Translations under genes and position numbers: made by a program
Assembly: GCF_004664715.2 (NCBI RefSeq)
Contig: NC_051070.1
Location: 40,698,456 to 40,762,455, forward strand
From: Peromyscus leucopus
Lineage: Eukaryota > Chordata > Mammalia > Rodentia > Cricetidae
DNA: 64,000 nt
Direction of reading: 5' to 3'
Shown here: one piece after another, positions 12,701 to 24,248 of the stretch
How the letters are laid out: each line of letters opens with the position of its first letter
How positions within the stretch are numbered: the first letter of the stretch is position 1
The notes under the pieces: generated by a model
What the model was told of the DNA's origin: nothing
Database searches by the model: none
Seen by the model: the letters and a program-made list of their open reading frames with translations, nothing else

Positions 12701-13302
12701 CTCCAAATTGGACAAGTGGGACACAAAAGAAAGTGACTGCCAAAATTTGCCAAGACAAGGCAGTACAGTCCTTCAAAAATGCTGCTTCACAGGAAAGCTT
12801 GTCAGATATTCTAGGCCTATCAACCAAAGATGGATGCCCCAACATTACAAAGGAATCTTGGTTGATGGTACAGGCAGCCAGCTGTATCTGTCATTTCTTA
12901 GTTTTGAAAGATGTTTGCTCCACACTTCCTGCTTCCTCGGGTAATATTATATTCTTCTCAGGTTTCTGGTGGAGTTGAATACTAAATAGATTTAAGTTAT
13001 AATTTTCCTTGTTAGCAAGTTCAGAAAAGAAACTCACAAAGGAGGTGTAAAATGTACAAGGTTGAGAGACAAAAAGTATAGTTTTGGCTTGGTAATACAA
13101 GTTAGGATAGAAATTGAATTAGGTATAACACTTTGAACTCACCAAGATAGGATATATAATGGAGTATTTTCTCTGATTTTGTCAAATGCAAATGGACTAG
13201 ACATTATTATTTTAATTCTTGCCTGTACATATTTGGATATAATTATTGTACTTATTGTAAGTAGTTTTACTATGTTAGTTAAACCCTTTGCTGTTTATTT
13301 GC
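9726..13302 (+). pseudogene. Internal region of decayed LTR element, frames broken
   Basis: No frame exceeds about 95 codons. The stretch 12600-12980 reads as partly protein-like on the plus strand in two overlapping frames (12681-12944 and 12733-12978), as expected of an old coding region with frameshifts. The end, about 13180-13300, encodes a hydrophobic stretch in one frame. I cannot assign gag, pol or env by eye. A short (TA)n run lies at 10990-11012. Confidence 0.5.
11796..12101 (-). mobile_element. L1 3' UTR fragment nested in LTR element
   Basis: The plus strand starts with a T-rich tail, then ACATATTAGCCACGGATTCC, TCCTCCAGGGCAAGGACTCC and CCTGGTAGATTCAGTC, the complement of a rodent L1 3' UTR. 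The same blocks occur at 60310-60973 and 63237-63510 (minus) and at 22172-22494 (plus). It is 5'-truncated to about 0.3 kb and interrupts the LTR element, so it is the younger of the two. Confidence 0.85.
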
Positions 13303-13560
13303 TGTTTGTATGGCATTTTGATTGTATTCTGCAAATAAAGCTTGCTTTGAGTCAGAAGTAGTAGCTAGCCACTAGCTGACCATAGATGTTAAGATGACTA
13401 GAGAGAGGAGACAGGAAGTGGTAAGGCAGGGCTGAGAGAGGATCTCTACCCTTTTGGATGGAGGAATGGTATCTGTAGAATGACTGTGGCTGCTCCCTGT
13501 TCTCTGATCTTTCAGGTTCTTCCCCAATATTGGACTCCCAATTTGATTTTATTTGTGTAT
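13303..13560 (+). repeat. 3' LTR of the decayed LTR retrotransposon
   Basis: It contains AATAAA at 13334-13339, then GCTTGCTTTGAGTCAG, and ends near CCCCAATATTGGACTCCCAA. It lacks the B1-derived insert carried by its relative at 62475-62982, so it shows the insert-free state. Confidence 0.65.
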
Positions 13561-16500
13561 TTGTTTTCATCCTTTTTTTATTTTAGTAACACAAACTAAA
13601 CATTTACTTAGGAAAAAAAGGTAAATAATTTCACAGAATTATATGCTCCCAGAGGACACATCGTTAAACAAAATTGGGTCAAAATGAGTTGTTTATTTTG
13701 AAAGAAAATAGAAGGTAAATGACATAAGTTACAATGCAAAAGAATACAAGACAGTGAGTTCTTTGGACAGGACTGTCATCAAAGTCTTCCCATTAGATCT
13801 TCTCTATTTTTGTGTCAATTTTGTGTGATTTCCCTACTTTTCTCCTAATATATATGAAGAAAAAATATATAAATATATAATATATATTTATTCATATATG
13901 TATACAACATTCCAAAATGTTCTCACTCATTTTCATTCACATACTATTGAGATAATCATTTTTAAAAAGAAAATATTAAATATTTTTATTTCTTTTAACA
14001 TTTTTAAAGGCATTTGTTTCTGCCAAGAATGAAAGAGTATGAAACAAAAAAGATGTCTGTCTAGTTAACTAAAGGTTTCATCCTCTTAGTGAAAAATACA
14101 GTGATAGCATTACATCCACATTTGGGATGCTGGAGTGAGTGTGTATTTAAGAGCGAACAACCTTGCATCTCTCTTCAATGTTGTAATTTTGTGAATGAGT
14201 ATAAATTTATGAACTAACTTGGTTTCATAGGCGACTATGTGCTAAGCAGCTGGTTGCAAGTACACATGGATAAATTTATTTCAATATTATTTATTAACAT
14301 TAGATCTTCAATGAGATATTACACTCTACACAGCAAATGTAGTATCTAATTATCTCTAAATATTTGTTATTTATTATTATGTAAGTTTCACAGTGGCTAC
14401 ATAAAGAATAAGAAGGACACAGTAGAGTGGAAACAATTCATAGATGCCTTACTTGAAACAGAGGCAGAACATTTAACAGAGATTAAAAACAGGAATGCAC
14501 TACATTGGTTTTGTATGATTTGTAAGGAACCAAGTTGAAGAACTGCTAGGCAAACTGTTCTGCAAGGACTACAGAGTTTAATGATTAATCTGAACTTCAG
14601 GGCTTAGTCAAGTTGTGGCGGTGATATGCAGGACATGGAGTCTGCAGAGATGAGGCATAAGATACAGGACCAGGGAGGCAAAATGAAGGTCCATTAACAA
14701 GGAAGAGGGAATTGGCAAATGTAACATATGTGAGCAGTGATGGATAAATTGAGCTCAGCTAGATACATTCATTTGTTCATTACCTGTAGTATCTTGATGT
14801 TACCATCACCCTCATCTGTTACCATTGAGCGTCTCCTTCTTGAGGGATCCAGGTAAGAGTATTAAACCCTTCCTTACTCTCATATGTTTGAATGTTTTAC
14901 TCTTATGGTTTTATGCTATCCATATGTGAATATAGCCTTACCTTACTTTTATAAGTTCACAGGGTGGTATGATTTTTACTTTTAAGGATAACTTGTCAGT
15001 TGGTGCCCCAAGGTTGTTGCAGGACAGTAGGTTGTGTCTACTTTCAGAGATACATACAGCATCATCTTGTCTTTCAGTTTGCATTTCAGATGGAGCCAAA
15101 TGCTGCTTTTAAATGGAGATGTGCTGTGCTAGGCATAACCTGAAAGCCACTGTTTACATAACATGGAATCACTTTGAACAGGGCATAGCTGGATATCAAC
15201 ACATAGCAAGTGAACCCTGTTGTTGGTTGAATGGGAGAGGTCAGATCCTGTAAGTCCAGACTGACAAACCTTGTGAGCCAACACTAGGGCACTTATCCTG
15301 TTGCTTTATTATGAGTTCAGAGATGTTGGTAGGAGGGGTGTTGTGGGAATCAATTGACTGTACACCTCATGTGACAAACACAAGTTACATAACCCTATCA
15401 CAGAAGCATATGGAGTAGTGAATTGAAGCTCAGGCCCATGAGCACTGGAGTAAATTTTCCCTTCAATTTGCTTTACCAGCACAAGTACTACCACTGAGAA
15501 GTCATATTCTAGGAATCTGGTAACGGTACATGACACAAATAGGGTCTTTGCAGTCCATAATGATTATAAAGCTCTGGAAAGGAATGCAGCACAGAGTCTT
15601 GACCCTTTCCTGGTTGGATGAAAGATGCAAAATCACCCTTTCTTGGTTGTAGAAGCATGAATTTCAGGAAACCTTAAACTTATAATGGAAATGCTAGTAA
15701 ATGCTCTAGAAAATAAAAAATATCATATGTATTTTCATACTTTAAAAAGATCTCTCTCTTTTGAAATAAGGCCACTAATTGTACCCACTGAGGTGTTTGC
15801 TATACAAACAATCTTGACATAACTCATAAAATTCTGAATATAACACCTGAAGTCTGGGGAAAGTCAGCAGTATCAGAGGACTCACAGAGATACTGGGTGG
15901 CCCTGGTTTATCTCCAGGAAGGGAAAAATAAACATAAACAACAAAGAACAAAAATAGACATAGAAACATAAGCATAACCAGAGACTTTTGAAATACCAAA
16001 GGGAATCACCTCTCTTGGCAAGGTGGCTGGCAACATCAGCAGACATACTAGAGTTCACTATAGAGATTGAAATTTCTAGATAAGGAAAGATAATGACTGA
16101 AAAGTTTAAGGATGTGTAAATACTTCAGTTTTCCATTTGTTTGAGCAAAATTTATGAATTTAATGGCTCATCAATCTGTTAAGGGAAAGAAATCTGCTTT
16201 TGAACTTAAGATTTTTTTTTCTGTTTTATGTCACTGTCTTTTGTGGGAAATAACTAAGGTCCAAAAGCTGACTTAAAGATTAATTATAATAGAAAGTGAT
16301 CTTCCTGCAGACTCTAGGGTAGACACAGTCTGTTTATTCATTGCATTCACTCACTACACAAAGTTTGAAAACAAAGCTGTCAGGGATAAGGAGATATGCT
16401 GCCAGTCCTGCTAGCTGACCTGAGAAGGGAAGCCTAAGGAGACATTTGATGTTTGTGGGAATGAGTATCCTATAAAAAGGATAATGACTTTGTGAGTAAT

Positions 16501-16790
16501 TGCAATCACCTACTTGGCAGTTATGTAATAACTTATGACTTGAAGTACCTGTGTAGCATGTATATGGAAATCAATATTCAAAATACTCTAACTGGAAACA
16601 AAGACTGGAGACTAAGAATTTGTGAAAGAATAAAAATTCCCTTGTAAATGAAATACATTTTCATTGACAAAAAAAATAAAATTCTCAGAAACAACTCAAC
16701 AATTCCTCTTATTTTCAATGTCTTAAATTTTGCCATTGGCCATATCATTTCCAATCATTATTGAATAAATCACCCTGGAAAAAATATATT
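13561..16790. other. AT-rich sequence, no recognised gene or repeat
   Basis: About 3.2 kb. The frames at 15309-15536 and 15775-15999 (minus) have no recognisable domain. The segment 16240-16500 is slightly richer in GC and could be an old LTR remnant, but I cannot show it. Confidence 0.45.
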
Positions 16791-16903
<113 letters not shown>

Positions 16904-17619
16904 TTATTTAAACACAGAAACATGTGTGCTAGTACATAGGCTGTAGAAGTGATGCCTTATACAAGATATGAAAAGAGAGACTGGAAGAAACAAGAAAATA
17001 TCATAATTTTGAGAAATTCAAATATTTATTAACAAAAAAGAATGATAAATTTGAAACAGAAATGCTAAATTTGCAATCCTTTGGGAATACTGGTTAGCTG
17101 AAGTAATATTTATTCTGCATGAACATTTACAAATGTGGAAGAGAACACTGAAACTAGAAAAAAATGATTAAAGGATATTTAGTAGGTTATTTTAAAAATT
17201 CAAATGTCCAGTAAATGGAAGTATATACATCTTGTCCCAGAAAAACAATAAAAATAATATATCCTGTTAGCATGGTAGAAATTTTTAGACAGAGAAATTT
17301 TTATATCAGCTGTATATAATACCAAATACTCATTAGTTATATATGAGTTTTGCAATTTTCCTGGAAGTCATGTTTTAAAGCAAACTCATTCACATTTTTT
17401 TCTTTTCAAACTTTAATTTCTTTTGAAAGAATAAGTGAAAGTGGCAGTTCTAGTTATTATCATATTATGGATTAACGAAGAAATGATCACAGTATTCAGT
17501 ATTAGAAACATTACTACTTTGTCTATTGTTCAACTTAAATCTTCCATTCATTTGATCAAATATATTCTTTATTTAGACATACGCTCACTTTTATTTGAAG
17601 ATCTAATGTTTTAAGTTAT
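16904..17619. other. AT-rich sequence, no gene
   Basis: Nothing recognised: no SINE, LTR or open frame of note. Confidence 0.5.
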
Positions 17620-17805
17620 GTTTACATATGTGTATTAGGGTGTAGATGTGTTCATGTGGGAATCTAGATGCACTCAGATTAAGGTGTCAGGGTCTCTAAA
17701 GTTATAGTATAGGAGACTGTGTGCTGGCAACCTAACTTGAGGCATCTGCAAGAGCAGGTTTTGCTTTGCACTGCTGAGCCATCAGTCTAGCTAGCCCTAT
17801 AATAA
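17620..17805 (-). mobile_element. B3/B2-type SINE, old
   Basis: The plus strand ends with CACTGCTGAGCCATCAGTCTAGC, the complement of the tRNA-like head of B2/B3, preceded by GGCATCTGCAAGAGCAGG where B2 has its CTCTTCCAGAGG complement. It is diverged and its tail is at the left. Confidence 0.65.
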
Positions 17806-18224
17806 AGTATGTGAACTAACTTTTAGAATGATATGTTCATAATTCTGTATTTTCATAAGATTGCCTAAATGTAAGGATACTTATGAATTTAAAGCATCTT
17901 CATAATTTAGTTGTTTGTTTGGTCAAATACTATGTTCACAAAACAAGAATCATGATATTTATTCTACCACAGTAGGTAATGATACTAAACTCATCCCATA
18001 TATAACAAAACATGTATAAAATAAAACACTGCATGTAGAGTGGTTAAACATTATTTCTTTAAATCTCTCAAATGAGAGCTGGTTATACACTAGCAAACAT
18101 GGATATGCATACAATTAAAAATCAAAGGTGCAGTTATATTGAATCAAATAAGTGAGTCCTACAAATCACCGTGAATTTTACTCTTATCTTAATCAGATAT
18201 AAAAATCTGGAAATGATCTCAGTT

Positions 18225-18560
18225 TGACGGAAGTCATTACCTCAGTGGGTAGAGTACTTAAGAACTTCAGATCCTGAGAACTCACATAAAGCCCTTCATA
18301 TCTTTATATCATTACATTTCTCCCATAGCAAGACAAAAAGCAGAGACAAGAGACTAGCTGGAAGCTCATAGAATAACTACCCTGGTGTAAACATCAGTAA
18401 AAAGCTGGGACCCTATCTCAAAGTAAAGATTAAGACCTAGCTTATGTTTTTCTCTCATCTCTACATGTACAACATGGCATGTATGTGCCTGTATTTGCAA
18501 AGGCAAGAACAATATTACACACTTATACAGACTACACACAAATAAATTTTTTAATTAAAA
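18225..18560 (+). mobile_element. B4-type SINE (tRNA/B1 composite), old
   Basis: A tRNA-like head (CTCAGTGGGTAGAGTACTTAAG near 18241-18262; GATCCTGAGAACTCACATAAA near 18270-18290), a middle with GACCCTATCTCAAAGTAA (18409-18426), and a CA-rich tail with 'CTACACACAAATAAATT' match the B4/RSINE layout. Divergence is high. Confidence 0.6.
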
Positions 18561-18869
18561 TAATTAATGTCATATAAGATAAATAAAAAAAATGTGGTGT
18601 TCAGAAGCTGAATCTGGGAATAAAGAGGGAATAGATGATTAGTGCTACATCAATCCTTTTATCTAATAGAATTGAATATAAGCAAGGTTTCTAGTGTTTT
18701 AGTAAATAGAAGTGTTATAAAAGATAGCTGTAATCAAAATCTCATAAGCTACAAAACTTTCTAAAATGTTCAGCACAAAAATTATAAATAGTTGTAGAGA
18801 TATAAATTAACAAGATAATTTAAACATTATATAATGTATATATGATGAAACATTACATAGGATACCTAT

Positions 18870-18990
18870 GTCTGCTGGTTAATGGAGAGTCAGTTTCTGT
18901 AAGGAAATGGGCCTTGCAGGGCACCTATGCTATGTCGATGGCCTCACACCCTGAGTAGATTTATTCTCAGCACAAATTAGACTCCGTACA
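18870..18990 (+). mobile_element. L1-like 3' fragment, short and old
   Basis: CTGCTGGTTAATGGAGAGTCAG and a 'GATGGCCTCACACCCTGAGTAGA...CAGCACAAATTAGACTC' stretch resemble a widespread rodent L1 3' segment. The piece is short and diverged, so family assignment is tentative. Confidence 0.4.
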
Positions 18991-19390
18991 TCATTTTATT
19001 AATCACTTTATTAATAAGAGAACATTGAGTGGATTAATCAAAGCCCTAGATGATACATGAAAAGAACTAATGACCATATCCATATAATCACAAAATTCTC
19101 AACTTTATAAGAGATAAAATAATATGCTTCTAAGCAAAAAGACAACATATTACTCAATACAAATTGATCATAATTCCCATTCTCCATTGCCTGTAACATG
19201 AAAGAAGTCTTCACTCACTCAGATATGATTGTAATTCCATCTCCAACACTGACAACACTCTTAGGTTTTAGGATGACACTAATATATTTATTTCTGTCAC
19301 TTCTTGACCAACATAGAGACATTGATACAAAAATACTGCAAAATTCTCATCTGAAGTTGTGAGATGTTTTAAAATGTACTCATGTATTTT

Positions 19391-19394
<4 letters not shown>

Positions 19395-19460
<66 letters not shown>
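19395..19460. repeat. (TA)n(TG)n compound microsatellite
   Basis: About 13 TA units followed by about 20 TG units; the mixed Ile/Tyr- and Cys/Val-rich frames here are artefacts. Confidence 0.95.
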
Positions 19461-19461
<1 letters not shown>

Positions 19462-20139
19462 TGCATGATCTTTCACATGTACCATGTGTGAATGTCAATA
19501 AAGGCCGGAAGAAGGCATTGGATCTTCTAGAGCTAGAGTTCAAACTGTTTTGTGTAATCAAACATGGATGCTAGGAGCTTAACAAGGTTCCTCCGTGAGA
19601 GCAGCAAACATTTTTTACCACTGAGACAAATAGAAGTTCCATGAAAAAGAATAAATGACACTATTTATAGTTAATGACATTAGTAAAATATATAAATTCT
19701 ATAATAATGAACAATACCATGTATTTCAATTTTTATTTTGTGATCACTGCCATCACTTAAGAAGACTGTTTAGTCAACATAAAACTACGTGTTTATATTT
19801 GTAATAATATTTTTATTTTACAGGAAGGAAAATATGTTTAAATAAGGTTCATTACCATATTTAATATCTGGTTCACAATGTTTTACTATTCTTGTATAAT
19901 AAGTCAATGTGTACTTTAAAATATCTTATCATTTAAAAAAAATAAATTTCAGTAAACATGTTGAAATTATTTTTATAATATTACTTATAATTATTTTTAT
20001 AAAGAAAAAAAAGTAAGTCATAAATATAACATATTTTATTTATTATTCTGATATTCATGAAATTTTATTAAGCATTATCATAAACTTCTCACTGAGAGAA
20101 TATGTTATGCAAGTTTATAAATATTAACCTAAAGGACAA
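19461..20139. other. AT-rich sequence, no gene
   Basis: Nothing recognised. Confidence 0.5.
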
Positions 20140-20283
20140 AGAATTCTCAGGGTGTAAGAGTACATGCTGCTCTTTTAGAAGACCCATATGGAATTCCAAG
20201 CACCACATTTGGCAGGTCACAATGACCTGCTACTCTAGCTCCAAAAGATCTGACACCCTCTCTGGCACCCACACATTTAGTCT

Positions 20284-20329
<46 letters not shown>

Positions 20330-20375
20330 TCGAACACACAAACACACACACATACATAAAAATAAAACACTAAAC
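20140..20375 (+). mobile_element. B3-type SINE with long (CA)n tail
   Basis: The head resembles B2/B3 ('TAAGAGTACATGCTGCTCTT' at 20155-20174), followed by a 'GATCTGACACCCTCTCTGGC' body (20248-20267), a (CA)n tract (20284-20357, interrupted) and an ATAAAAATAAAAC tail. A CA-rich 3' end is usual for B3. Confidence 0.75.
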
Positions 20376-20899
20376 AATAATATTAGATATAAAATCAATA
20401 TATACAGGAAATAAAAGACCAATACCAAAAATTATCTGAGGCAAGGAAAAATAGCAACTTATTTCAACGGTGAATATCTTTCCTACTAATGGGGCCAAAT
20501 ATTTGTTTATAAATGATGACCTAGTTTCATTAACACTATCGCTGCATGTAAACAGTGATTATTTTCACAAACATAGTAGAATCACACACATTTTAAACAT
20601 CACAGCAGGACTCTCTAATCATGGCAGAAGGTCTTTCTAAAAGGAACAGAGTTTCTTTCTCAACAGAACCACAAACAGATGAATGAGAATACTAGAAATA
20701 TTAATCATGTTTAGAAACAAAACAAAATAAATTACAACAGTATTGTTTACTTAAAACCTCTTAAAAACTGGGTCATTCTGGAAGTTTCTGAAAAACAAAA
20801 CAAAACAAACAAGCAAACAACCTAATTTGACCAGAAACATTGCAACAGTAAAAAAGATAAGGGAAATATAGGAGAAAAATAATAAAAACTATGCTACCT
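20376..20899. other. AT-rich sequence, no gene
   Basis: Nothing recognised; an (AAAC)n-like stretch lies at about 20791-20819. Confidence 0.5.
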
Positions 20900-21220
20900 T
20901 TTAAAACCTAAGTCCAAACCCCTTGAGGTATGAGCAAGTAGGCCTTGCACCGCTTACTTTTCTAATGGCCATAGCACCCATTGCCAACCCTTTGAGGTGG
21001 GAGAATGGTCAAGATGCACTCTATATAAAAAAAGATAACTCCATCCATTCCTGAGCTTGACCCACTACAGAGCCACATAATTCTTTCAATCCCAGGCATC
21101 TGGAGAAATCTAACTCACCAAGAAACCCTATATAAAGCCTACCTTCTCCTCAACTCTTTTCTGCTTTTTAAAGAGGCAGTCACCTTCCTGTGTTCCCCCC
21201 TCCCAATAAAGCCTTTGTGT

Positions 21221-21303
<83 letters not shown>

Positions 21304-21355
21304 TGTGACTTTGTGGTGTTCCCTGACTCTGGAATGCCAGGATGCCTTTGCCCTC
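20900..21355 (+). mobile_element. ERV LTR-like sequence with TATA box and polyadenylation signal
   Basis: CTATATAAAGCC near 21129-21140 is a good TATA-type element, and CCAATAAAGCC near 21204-21214 is a polyadenylation signal about 75 bp downstream, the spacing expected of U3-R in a retroviral LTR. The GTGTGAG...TGGTGTGACTTTGTGGTGTTCCC and CTCTGGAATGCC blocks look like R/U5. A T48(GT)n expansion (21224-21302) interrupts it just after the signal. The left edge is uncertain; the right edge abuts MaLR copy B. Confidence 0.6.
21224..21302. repeat. T48 run plus (GT)n array
   Basis: 48 uninterrupted T residues (21224-21271) followed by about 15 GT units. It sits inside the R/U5-like part of the LTR. 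Confidence 0.95.
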
Positions 21356-21688
21356 TGTGAGAGCTTGAATATAATGGGCCCTCGTAATCTGACTGGGAGT
21401 GGCACTACTTGAAGGTGTGGCCTATTTGCGTTTTCTGTAGCTTTGTAAGAGGAAGTATGGGGGGCAGGCTTTGAGGTCTCTTATACCCAGTGTGTCAGTT
21501 CACCACCTGCTGCCGGTGTAAGATTTAGAATTTTCATTTACTTCTCCAATAGCATGTCTGCCTGCAGGCCACCATGACCCACCATGATGATAATGGACTG
21601 AACTTGTGAACAGGAAGCCACTCAATTAAATGTTTCCCTTCATAAGAGTTGTTGTGGTCATGGTGTCTCTTCACAGCAACAGAAATGC
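21356..21688 (+). repeat. 5' LTR of MaLR copy B
   Basis: It begins at TGTGAGAGCTTGAATATAATGG and holds GAGTGGCACTACTTGAAGG, the CACCATGATGATAATGGACTG block (21581-21601) and CAATTAAATGTTTCCC. It ends at CACAGCAACAGAAATG. The terminal AACTAAGGCA of copy A is not preserved. Confidence 0.85.
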
Positions 21689-21800
21689 GTTGGTAGCTGA
21701 TGACTGCAGTATTGTGATAGACCCAACAAGGCTTTTGTTTCATGGAATATTTACCTTGGGACTGTGGATTAGAAAAGTTGAATGGTTTAAGGGCTGATTA

Positions 21801-22091
21801 TTGGGCCATCCCAGTAGATACATGGAAGACAGTAGTTCTGAGTGCAATTTAAAATATGAGTGCCTGGATCAAGATGTTTCAGAGGAGAAGAATATTAATA
21901 TGTGGCCTAAAGATTGTTCTTATGATAATTTGTTGAAGAATGTAGTTGCTTTTTGCCCTAGTCCAAAAAGTTTACCTGAGTCTAAAGTGAAGAGTTTTGA
22001 ATTAATTCCACTGGCAGAGGAAATCTCCAAACAACCTAGTATAGATACTTTTCTTGTGGTTATTAATAACTGTAGTGAATATTTATACTGA
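21801..22091 (+). pseudogene. Gag-like open frame remnant in MaLR copy B (96 codons)
   Basis: This is the longest open frame inside the three MaLR copies. It shares a run of residues with the minus-strand frame 25150-25422 in copy C; the clearest common block is KNV-AFCP-PK-LPE-KVK followed by LAEEISK. The nucleotide match continues on both sides. MaLR internal regions are known as decayed relatives of ERVL gag, so an ancient gag-like origin is the likely reading. It is short, lacks any known domain, and I do not expect a working protein. Confidence 0.5.
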
Positions 22092-22171
22092 AAAGGAGCA
22101 AGGGAAAATACAACATGTAAATTTTGAGGAGAAAAAGAGCACTATGAAATGGAATGGAGCTATGGTCTGTC

Positions 22172-22494
22172 TAGTTGATTAGCTTGAACTGTTTAGGAGG
22201 CCCCCAGGCAGTGGGACCAGGACCTGTCCTTGGTGCAGGAGCTGCCTTTTGGGAAACTAGGGCCTATGCCTGAACACTTTGCTCAGCCTAGGTGTAAGCA
22301 GGAGGGGACTGGACCTGCCTCAACTGAATCTACCAGGCTGGGCTGACTCCCTAGGGGATACCTTGCCTTGGAGGAGGTTGGAATGGGGGGTGGATTGAGG
22401 AGGCAGGTTGGGAGGTAGGAAGAGGGAGGACAGGGGAATCTGTGGCTGATATGTAAAATTAAATCAATTATAAAATAAAAATATTTTTAAAAAG
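22172..22494 (+). mobile_element. L1 3' UTR fragment nested in MaLR copy B
   Basis: It starts near TAGTTGATTAGCTTGAACTG, then has GGACCTGCCTCAACTGAATC and CTACCAGGCTGGGCTGACTC, and ends in TGTGGCTGATATGTAAAATT plus an A-rich tail. Read in reverse it matches 11796-12101. MaLR-specific sequence resumes at GGGAGTGGTGAATTCATGCC (22508-22527), where copy A has GGGAGTGGTGTCTTGAGGGC (4605-4624). Confidence 0.85.
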
Positions 22495-22580
22495 ACATGA
22501 AATAATGGGAGTGGTGAATTCATGCCAAGATCCCACCTACATAAGACTTCAACTTGTGAAAAGGAATTAAAGAGAAGCTT

Positions 22581-22700
22581 AGATCTGGGTGTGTTGGTAC
22601 ATGCCTTTAATCCCAGAACTGGAAGAGAGTAGCTGGTAGAAGTCTGAGCTTGAGGCAGCCTGATCTACAGAGCAAGTTCCAGGACACACATGCTTAGGCA
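22581..22700 (+). mobile_element. B1-like SINE sequence inside MaLR copy B
   Basis: GTACATGCCTTTAATCCCAG (22597-22616), TGAGCTTGAGGCAGCCTGATC and GCAAGTTCCAGGACA are B1 features in B1 order. It sits at the same place as the B1-like block in copy A (4667-4790) with matching MaLR flanks, and like it has no A tail. Confidence 0.75.
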
Positions 22701-23436
22701 GTAAAGCAAACCATGGAAAACGGAAAGCTTTGGAACAGGTTTTTGAATGATAGGACCATGTTCCGGCCCCAGCAAGCAGCAGAACTTGGCAGCATCAGAT
22801 ATGTGGTTCTGGCTTTAGTGTCAAGGATAGATGAAAGGGGTTATGGAACATACCTCTGAGACTAAGAAAAGCTGCTGAGGCCAGGAATGTGTCAGGCATG
22901 TCCCTGAATAGAAGCACACAATGGCCATTGTGTGAAGCTGTAAAGGAGAAGCCTGGATTGCCTTGGGGACTCCAAGGTGTTGGAACTGCCAGAACCATGG
23001 CATACCTGCCAAAGAAAGCTGCTAACAGGAAGTAGAAACAGTAGAGTTGAAAGAAGTATGTTTCAATCAAAAAAGGCAAAAGGAGTTGGAGATCTGAAGA
23101 TGGCTTTGACATCAGACATGGAGATGAAGTTTCAAGTTTACCCAGCTGCTTTTCAGTCTTGTTTTAGTCCTGTGCTTCCTTGCTATGCTCCTTTTCCTAC
23201 ATTTTGGTATGGTGATGTATATCCTGTGCCCCTATATATTGGAAGTATGTGGTCTATTTACTTATTTTGATTTTATAGGAGATTACAGTTAAGATATTGC
23301 ATGATTCCTGGAAGAGACTTTGAACTTTGCACATTAAAAGATTATTGACACAGTGATAGAGTATTGGGTCTTTGAAGTTGGAACAGATGCATTTTGCATT
23401 ATGATATGGTTAAAAGCTTACAGGGTAGCTTGTGAA

Positions 23437-23660
23437 TGTGGTAGTGTGAATTGCAATCGGCCCCTATAAGCTCACAGGCAGTGGCACTATTGGGAGCTGT
23501 GGCCCTGTTTAAGTACATGAGGCCCTGTTGGAGGAAGTATGTCACTGTGGGGGCGGGCTCTGAGGCCTCCTATGCTGAAATTTCTGCCTAGTGTGTCAGT
23601 TCACTTCCTGTTGCCTGCTCAAGATGTCTGACTCTCCTTTCCATCACCATGTCTGCCTAC
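23437..23660 (+). repeat. 3' LTR of MaLR copy B, truncated
   Basis: It starts TGTGGTAGTGTGAATTGC and matches the first two thirds of the copy A LTRs, then ends at the junction with copy C. Confidence 0.85.
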
Positions 23661-23661
23661 A

Positions 23662-24007
23662 CTTAGACATAGTTATGGTTTCTGTTATTATGAAGAAACA
23701 CCATGACCATGGTAACTCTTACAAAATAAAACATTTAATTGGGGTGGCTTACATTTTCAGAGGTTCAGTCCATTTTTATCATGGTGGGGAATGGCAACAG
23801 GCAGGCAAACATGGTACTGGCTACATGATAATATGTAAGCAATAGGAAGTGATCTGTAACACTGGGCAGTGTCTTTAGCATATATTAGTCCTCAAAGCCC
23901 ACCTCCACAGTGACATACTTCCTCCAAGAAGATCATACCTACTTCAATAAGGCCACATCTCCTAACAGTGCCACTCTCCTTGAGAGCCATTTTCTTTCAA
24001 ATCAACA
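23662..24007 (-). repeat. 3' LTR of MaLR copy C
   Basis: The plus strand begins CTTAGACATAGTTATGGTTTC, then GAAACACCATGACCATGG, AAAACATTTAATTGGGGTGGC and GTGACATACTTCCTCCAAG, ending near TTTCAAATCAACA. It is essentially full length except for the outer few bases. Confidence 0.85.
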
Positions 24008-24248
24008 CATTCCACTTCTTGCCCCCCAAAGACTTATAGCCATAATGTAACATAAAATATATTTAGTCCAACTTCAAATCCCCCATAGTCTATCACAGTG
24101 TCAAGAATGTTTTAAAGTCAAAAGTTCAAAGTCTCTTCTGAGAATCAATGTAATATCTTAACTGTAATCCCCTGTAAAATCAAAAAACAGATCACATATT
24201 TCCAACATATAAGGGGACAGGGTACACATTACCATTTCAAAATGTAGG

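Larger units (their letters stand above)
9481..13560 (+). mobile_element. Decayed LTR retrotransposon (about 4.1 kb)
   Basis: Two related direct repeats, about 9481-9725 and 13303-13560, bound about 3.6 kb. Both contain TAAAGCTTGCTTTGAGTCAG-like sequence, CCACTAGCTGA, GGAGAC.GGAAGTGGTA, a CTCCCTGTTCTCTGAT block and a TTCAGGTTCTT.CCCCAATATT end. This is the layout of a 5' and 3' LTR pair. The inside has no long open frame; its retroviral origin is inferred from the flanking LTRs. An L1 fragment (11796-12101) has inserted into it. The single LTR at 62475-62982 is related. Exact ends and target duplication were not resolved. Confidence 0.65.
21356..23660 (+). mobile_element. MaLR provirus, copy B (3' LTR cut short)
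   Basis: 5' LTR (21356-21688), internal region (21689-23436) and a 3' LTR (23437-23660) that stops after CACCATGTCTGCCTACACTT, missing about its last 120 bp. It is collinear with copy A, including the B1-like block. A 0.3-kb L1 fragment has inserted at 22172-22494. At 23660 it meets the 3' end of copy C, which runs on the opposite strand. The missing LTR end is not found beyond copy C, so this is not a simple insertion of C into B. Confidence 0.85.

Noticed and set aside
21129..21214. TATA box and AATAAA as a cellular gene promoter and terminator
   Set aside because: Their spacing and the surrounding blocks fit an ERV LTR better; no coding sequence follows.
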